Source: Rubidibacter lacunae KORDI 51-2 (GTDB lineage: Bacteria; Cyanobacteriota; Cyanobacteriia; Cyanobacteriales; Rubidibacteraceae). From it: 57,769 bases of DNA. Position 1 is the first letter of the stretch, and each line of letters begins with the position of its first letter. Location of the stretch: assembly GCF_000473895.1 (NCBI RefSeq), contig NZ_ASSJ01000021.1, forward strand, positions 1 through 57,769, read 5' to 3'. Of this stretch, positions 54,366 to 57,769 are shown one piece after another. The notes beneath the pieces were generated by a model. The model saw only the letters and a list, made by a program, of their open reading frames with translations, was not told where the DNA came from and made no database searches. Both the position numbers and the translations under genes were made by a program.

Positions 54366-55184
54366 CTATTCCTTAGCGTCCATTAATTTGACGTTCTTGG
54401 CTAGCCCGAGAAATTGCAGCGTCTGAATTGCCATCCAGGTCACGTCAATCTCCCACCACTTCAGACCGTGCCGGGCTGAATACTGGCAGGCGTGGTGGTT
54501 GTTGTGCCACCCTTCACCGAAGGTCAGCAAGGCGACCCACCAGCAGTTGCGGGAACAGTCGGTCGAGTCCAGCGAGCGATAGCCGAACTTATGGGTGGCG
54601 CTGTTCACAAACCAGGTGCAATGGAACACCACGACTAGGCGGACGAAAATACCCCAAATCACCCACGACCAGCCGCCGAGCGCGAAGAGTAGCAGACCCA
54701 GCGCTACCTGGATGAGGATGAAATAATTCTGCAGGAATCGGTATACCGGGTCGGTGTTAATGTCCTGGGTATAACGCCAGTAATCTACGTGCTCGGGCAG
54801 CTCGTGGAGCATCCAGCCCATGTGACTCCACCAGAATCCCTTGTTGGAGTCATGGGGATCGAGGTCGAGGTCTGAGTACTTGTGGTGAATGCGGTGAATG
54901 CCAATCCACTCGATCGGTCCGCCTTGAGCCGCAAGTGTGCCGCAGAAGACTAGGATGTACTCCAGCCACTTCGGTGTCTGGAAGGAGCGATGGCTCACCA
55001 GTCGGTGGTAACCTAGCGTCACGCCGATGCCGCCCGTGATCCAGTACAGCACAAACGCCACGCCTAGCGCCGACCAGGAAAAGTTACTTGGCAACAGAGC
55101 CAAGAGGGCGACCCCGTGGATCAGCGCCATGTAGATGATGGTTGCCCAATCGACAGGCGGGCGGGTTTCGGTAGCAACAGTCAT
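54366..55184 (-). CDS. desC: Delta-9 acyl-lipid fatty acid desaturase
   Basis: This 272-aa membrane enzyme introduces the first double bond at position 9 of fatty acids esterified to lipids. It has the three histidine boxes of the DesC group: HRLVSHRSF, HRIHHKYSD (in a GIHRIHHKYSD context) and GEGWHNNHHACQYSARHG. Membrane helices come in two pairs (ALIHGVALLALLPSNF, ALGVAFVLYWITGGIGVTLG; later LIQVALGLLLFALGGWSWV). I chose the ATG at 55184; the frame opens 54 bases further upstream. Electrons come from ferredoxin in cyanobacteria. A strong terminator follows. Confidence 0.93.
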   Translation of the reverse strand: MTVATETRPPVDWATIIYMALIHGVALLALLPSNFSWSALGVAFVLYWITGGIGVTLGYHRLVSHRSFQTPKWLEYILVFCGTLAAQGGPIEWIGIHRIHHKYSDLDLDPHDSNKGFWWSHMGWMLHELPEHVDYWRYTQDINTDPVYRFLQNYFILIQVALGLLLFALGGWSWVIWGIFVRLVVVFHCTWFVNSATHKFGYRSLDSTDCSRNCWWVALLTFGEGWHNNHHACQYSARHGLKWWEIDVTWMAIQTLQFLGLAKNVKLMDAKE

Positions 55185-55288
55185 GCAAGACCCCAAATGC
55201 GTTGTGTTATCAGTGATATTCTGCTCGGATTGATGCAAAGCACGCTTTTAGACGACGTATGGGGGAAAATCCGCCCTCTCCTTGGCGC

Positions 55289-56518
55289 ATGAACAGCACG
55301 GAGCTGCTGCAAGAAGCAGAAAAAGCACTATTCACGATTTTTTACGCAATTGACGCCCAGGTCAAGGCAAACATCCTAAAAATCTTGGATGCCTACCGTA
55401 CCCAGCGCCTTGGTGCGCACCACTTTGCCAGTGTTAGCGGCTACGGTCATGACGATCTCGGGCGGCAGGTGCTCGATGGCGCATTTGCTCGCATCGTCGG
55501 TGCGGAGTCAGCTGCAGTTCGGGTGCAGTTGGTCTCCGGGACGCACGCAATTGCGTGCGCGCTGTTTGGAGTATTGCGACCGGGAGACGAACTCCTATCA
55601 GTGGTGGGCTCGCCTTACGACACGCTGGAAGAAGTTATCGGCGTGCGGGGAAGTGTCGGTTCGCTGGCAGAATTCGGCATCGCCTATCGAGAAGTGCCGC
55701 TGACTCCCCAAGGGTCGCCGAGTTGGGACGCGATCGCCTCAGCCGTGGGACCAAAGACGCGAGTAGCGTTCGTTCAGCGATCGTGCGGCTATGACTGGCG
55801 AGAGAGTTTGGACATTACGGCAATCGAGCGGATCGTGAAACTAGTCAAGCAGCAAAATCCCGAGGTTGTTTGTCTCGTGGACAATTGCTACGGCGAGTTT
55901 GTGGAAACGCTCGAGCCGCCAGCCGTAGGCGCGGACTTGATTGCTGGTTCGCTGATTAAGAATCCAGGCGGAACGATCGCGACCGCAGGCGGGTATGTAG
56001 CCGGTCGGACGGACTTGGTAGAAGCAGCTTGTTGTCGGCTGACCGCACCGGGAATTGGCAGCAAAGGTGGTGCAACCTTCAACCAGCATCGGTTGCTGTT
56101 CCAGGGGTTGTTCCTTGCACCACAGATGGTGGGCGAGGCACTTAAGGGCAGCCATCTGATTGCTTGGGTAATGGACCGCTTGGGCTACCCGGTGAACCCG
56201 TTGCCGATGGTGCCGCGCCGCGATGTCATTCAGGCCGTGCGCTTGGGCTCGAGAGAAAAGTTAATTGCCTTCTGTCGCGCTCTCCAGCAGCACTCCCCGG
56301 TGGATTCTTTCGTCGACCCAACACCGGCACCCATGCCAGGTTATGCCAGCGATTTAGTCATGGCCGGCGGCACCTTCGTAGACGGTAGCACCTTAGAATT
56401 GTCGGCCGACGGACCGCTTCGCGAGCCCTACACCGTGTTTTGTCAGGGGGGGACGCACTGGACGCATGTGGCGATCGCCCTGGACGCCGCCCTTGAGGCG
56501 ATCGCGGCGGTCGAATAA
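55289..56518 (+). CDS. PLP-dependent gamma-lyase-like protein (aluminium resistance family)
   Basis: The product (409 aa) belongs to the methionine gamma-lyase/aluminium-resistance family. Landmarks: HHFASVSGYGHDDLGRQVLD near residue 45, QLVSGTHAIACALFGVLRPG (cofactor-binding), FVQRSCGYDWRESLDI, CLVDNCYGEFVETLEP with the cofactor Asp, and the PLP lysine in AGSLIKNPGGTIA. The reaction of this family is not settled; cleavage of a sulfur amino acid is likely. I chose the ATG at 55289, since residues before it are not conserved in character. It is divergent from desC. Confidence 0.9.
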   Translation: MNSTELLQEAEKALFTIFYAIDAQVKANILKILDAYRTQRLGAHHFASVSGYGHDDLGRQVLDGAFARIVGAESAAVRVQLVSGTHAIACALFGVLRPGDELLSVVGSPYDTLEEVIGVRGSVGSLAEFGIAYREVPLTPQGSPSWDAIASAVGPKTRVAFVQRSCGYDWRESLDITAIERIVKLVKQQNPEVVCLVDNCYGEFVETLEPPAVGADLIAGSLIKNPGGTIATAGGYVAGRTDLVEAACCRLTAPGIGSKGGATFNQHRLLFQGLFLAPQMVGEALKGSHLIAWVMDRLGYPVNPLPMVPRRDVIQAVRLGSREKLIAFCRALQQHSPVDSFVDPTPAPMPGYASDLVMAGGTFVDGSTLELSADGPLREPYTVFCQGGTHWTHVAIALDAALEAIAAVE

Positions 56519-56577
56519 GTGCAAACTTAGGGCAGACGGGAATCGACGCTCCAGATTGAAGCGTCCCCCAACAGTAT

Positions 56578-57573
56578 CTACCCCTGTCTCCGGCTGGTTT
56601 CGTATCCGTGCTGGTGCAGTTGCTCCAGAAAGAACTCCTCGAGCGACGCGCGCGCGCGCCGCAGTTCTAGAAGCTGTGCGTTCATGTCGTGCAGGCTGAC
56701 TAAGAACTCATCTGGGTTGCCGCGCAACTGTCCCCGCCAGCGGCCGTCGGGGGCAAAATGGAGATTTTGCACCCAAGGCTTTAGCGCTTCCGATTCGCCT
56801 CCCGTACCCGCAACCTGATAGTCGCTCGTGCTGCCCAGCAAGGTATCCAGCGACCCTTCGCAAAGTAACTTTCCCCGTGCCAAGATGGCAAAGCGATCGC
56901 AGATTTGCTCTACATCGGCCAGCACGTGAGAATTGAAAAATACTGTCTTGCCGCAGGCGCGCAGCGAGAGAATAATTTGCCGGATTTGATATCGTCCGAG
57001 CGGATCCAAACCCGACATTGGCTCGTCGAGAAATACAATATCCGGGTCGTTAATCAGCGCTTGAGCCATCCCAATCCGCTGCCGCATTCCCTTTGAATAC
57101 TGCCGCATTTTCTTTTTGCGTGCTGCAGACTCCGCAAGTCCGACCGTATCCAGCAGTTGCGGTATGCGTTGGCGCTGCACCGCGGGCGCGACCCCAAACA
57201 AATTAGCGGTGAATTCTAGGAACTCCCAACCGGTCAAGTAATCATACAAATATGCGTTCTCGGGAAGATAACCAACCTGCTTTTTCACCGCGCGATCGCC
57301 CGGTGGTTTGCCGAGCAGCCAAGCTTCGCCGGATGTCGGTCGCGTGATTCCGAGCATTATCTTCAAGAGTGTCGTTTTGCCTGCCCCATTCGGACCTAGC
57401 AAGCCAAAGGTCTGACCCCGCTGTACTCTCAACGTACAGTCGCGTAGCGTTTCAACTTTGCGGTTGAGCCAAAACCCCGTTCGGTACACCTTCCGCAGCG
57501 AGTGCGTGCGTACCACGTATTCGTTGCCGGTAGCAGTGTCCGGTTCTGATACCAAACGTTTGACCGTATCCAC
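56578..57573 (-). CDS. ABC transporter ATP-binding protein (ABC-2 type)
   Basis: This 331-aa ATPase has Walker A FGLLGPNGAGKTTLLKIML, Q-loop VGYLPENAYLY, signature KGMRQRIGMAQAL, Walker B DIVFLDEPMSGLDPLGRY and the H-loop in FFNSHVLADVEQ. The fold has a C-terminal extension of about 100 residues (SDYQVAGTGGESEALKPW) of the DrrA/CcmA type. It pairs with an ABC-2 membrane protein that is not in the window on this side; the gene upstream in the operon may be beyond the end. The frame starts at a GTG at 57573. Substrate is unknown. Confidence 0.88.
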   Translation of the reverse strand: MDTVKRLVSEPDTATGNEYVVRTHSLRKVYRTGFWLNRKVETLRDCTLRVQRGQTFGLLGPNGAGKTTLLKIMLGITRPTSGEAWLLGKPPGDRAVKKQVGYLPENAYLYDYLTGWEFLEFTANLFGVAPAVQRQRIPQLLDTVGLAESAARKKKMRQYSKGMRQRIGMAQALINDPDIVFLDEPMSGLDPLGRYQIRQIILSLRACGKTVFFNSHVLADVEQICDRFAILARGKLLCEGSLDTLLGSTSDYQVAGTGGESEALKPWVQNLHFAPDGRWRGQLRGNPDEFLVSLHDMNAQLLELRRARASLEEFFLEQLHQHGYETSRRQG

Positions 57574-57769
57574 AATTGCTACTTAATCTGCAGTTCACAC
57601 TGCCGCTATTCTACAACCCTGCACTCCAGTCGCATGTCGGTTGATGCGCCCGTATGATGCCGACCTAGGGACGATCGCCGATACCAATTTACTTAATGCC
57701 TACGACCAATGAGGCAAACAATCCCGAGGTTTAATGGATCCCGTCTGCCAACTTTCGCAGCACTCCTAA

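Overview
The window is chromosomal DNA from a cyanobacterium. The evidence is the gene content: the cytochrome b6f subunit PetL, Ycf39, Ycf46, a CGLD27/Ycf36 protein, a CRR6-type NdhI maturation factor, a Tab2-type RNA-binding protein, two DUF4278 proteins, and the rpmH-rnpA-PH domain-yidC-Jag cluster. The octamer GCGATCGC (HIP1), typical of many cyanobacterial genomes, is also very frequent. The DNA is moderately GC-rich. The genus cannot be fixed from the sequence alone. I see no prophage, plasmid, CRISPR or rRNA genes; most of the window is housekeeping and photosynthesis-related genes in short operons.

Layout. 0-3 kb: a MotA/ExbB-like and MotB-like gene pair plus a membrane protein of unknown function; this is the least ordinary locus. 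3-9.3 kb: an NDUFAF7/MidA-type methyltransferase, a serine/threonine kinase, a branched-chain aminotransferase, and small unknown genes, one broken by an amber stop. 9.4-14 kb: a sensor histidine kinase facing the three-gene proton-translocating transhydrogenase operon (pntAa-pntAb-pntB). 14-21.2 kb: a DUF2808 protein, then the co-directional ribosome/membrane-insertion cluster rpmH, rnpA, PH-domain gene, yidC, jag, DUF177, ycf46, and an SH3-type protein. 21.3-27.1 kb: aminopeptidase P, an RND exporter and a Yip1-like membrane protein. 27.2-30.7 kb: a 212-bp MITE-like element, ycf39, a decayed (2Fe-2S) ferredoxin-domain gene, a YciI gene and petL.

31-39.4 kb: an SbmA/YddA-like ABC exporter, an unknown gene with phased upstream repeats, EcfT, two DUF4278 genes, Tab2 and an EF-G paralogue standing alone. 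40-44.7 kb: a DCC-family protein, tRNA-Leu(CAA) overlapping the end of an M48 peptidase gene, a TPR gene, IscA, CRR6, a small zinc-ribbon protein and initiator tRNA-Met. 44.8-49.7 kb: the yqeK-rsfS-CGLD27-asparaginase group and an NAD-binding, channel-like protein. 50.3-57.6 kb: glycogen debranching enzyme, argD, an acyl-lipid desaturase, a PLP-dependent lyase-like protein and an ABC ATPase.

The genes serve the NADPH pool (pnt), membrane protein insertion and ribosome biogenesis (rnpA, yidC, jag, DUF177, rsfS), photosystem and NDH-1 assembly (ycf39, petL, Tab2, CRR6, IscA), and carbon/nitrogen metabolism (glgX, argD, ilvE, asparaginase). The strongest candidate for something undescribed is the 0-2 kb motor-like pair. 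It has a fifth transmembrane segment on the MotA-like subunit and lacks the OmpA domain expected on the MotB-like one.
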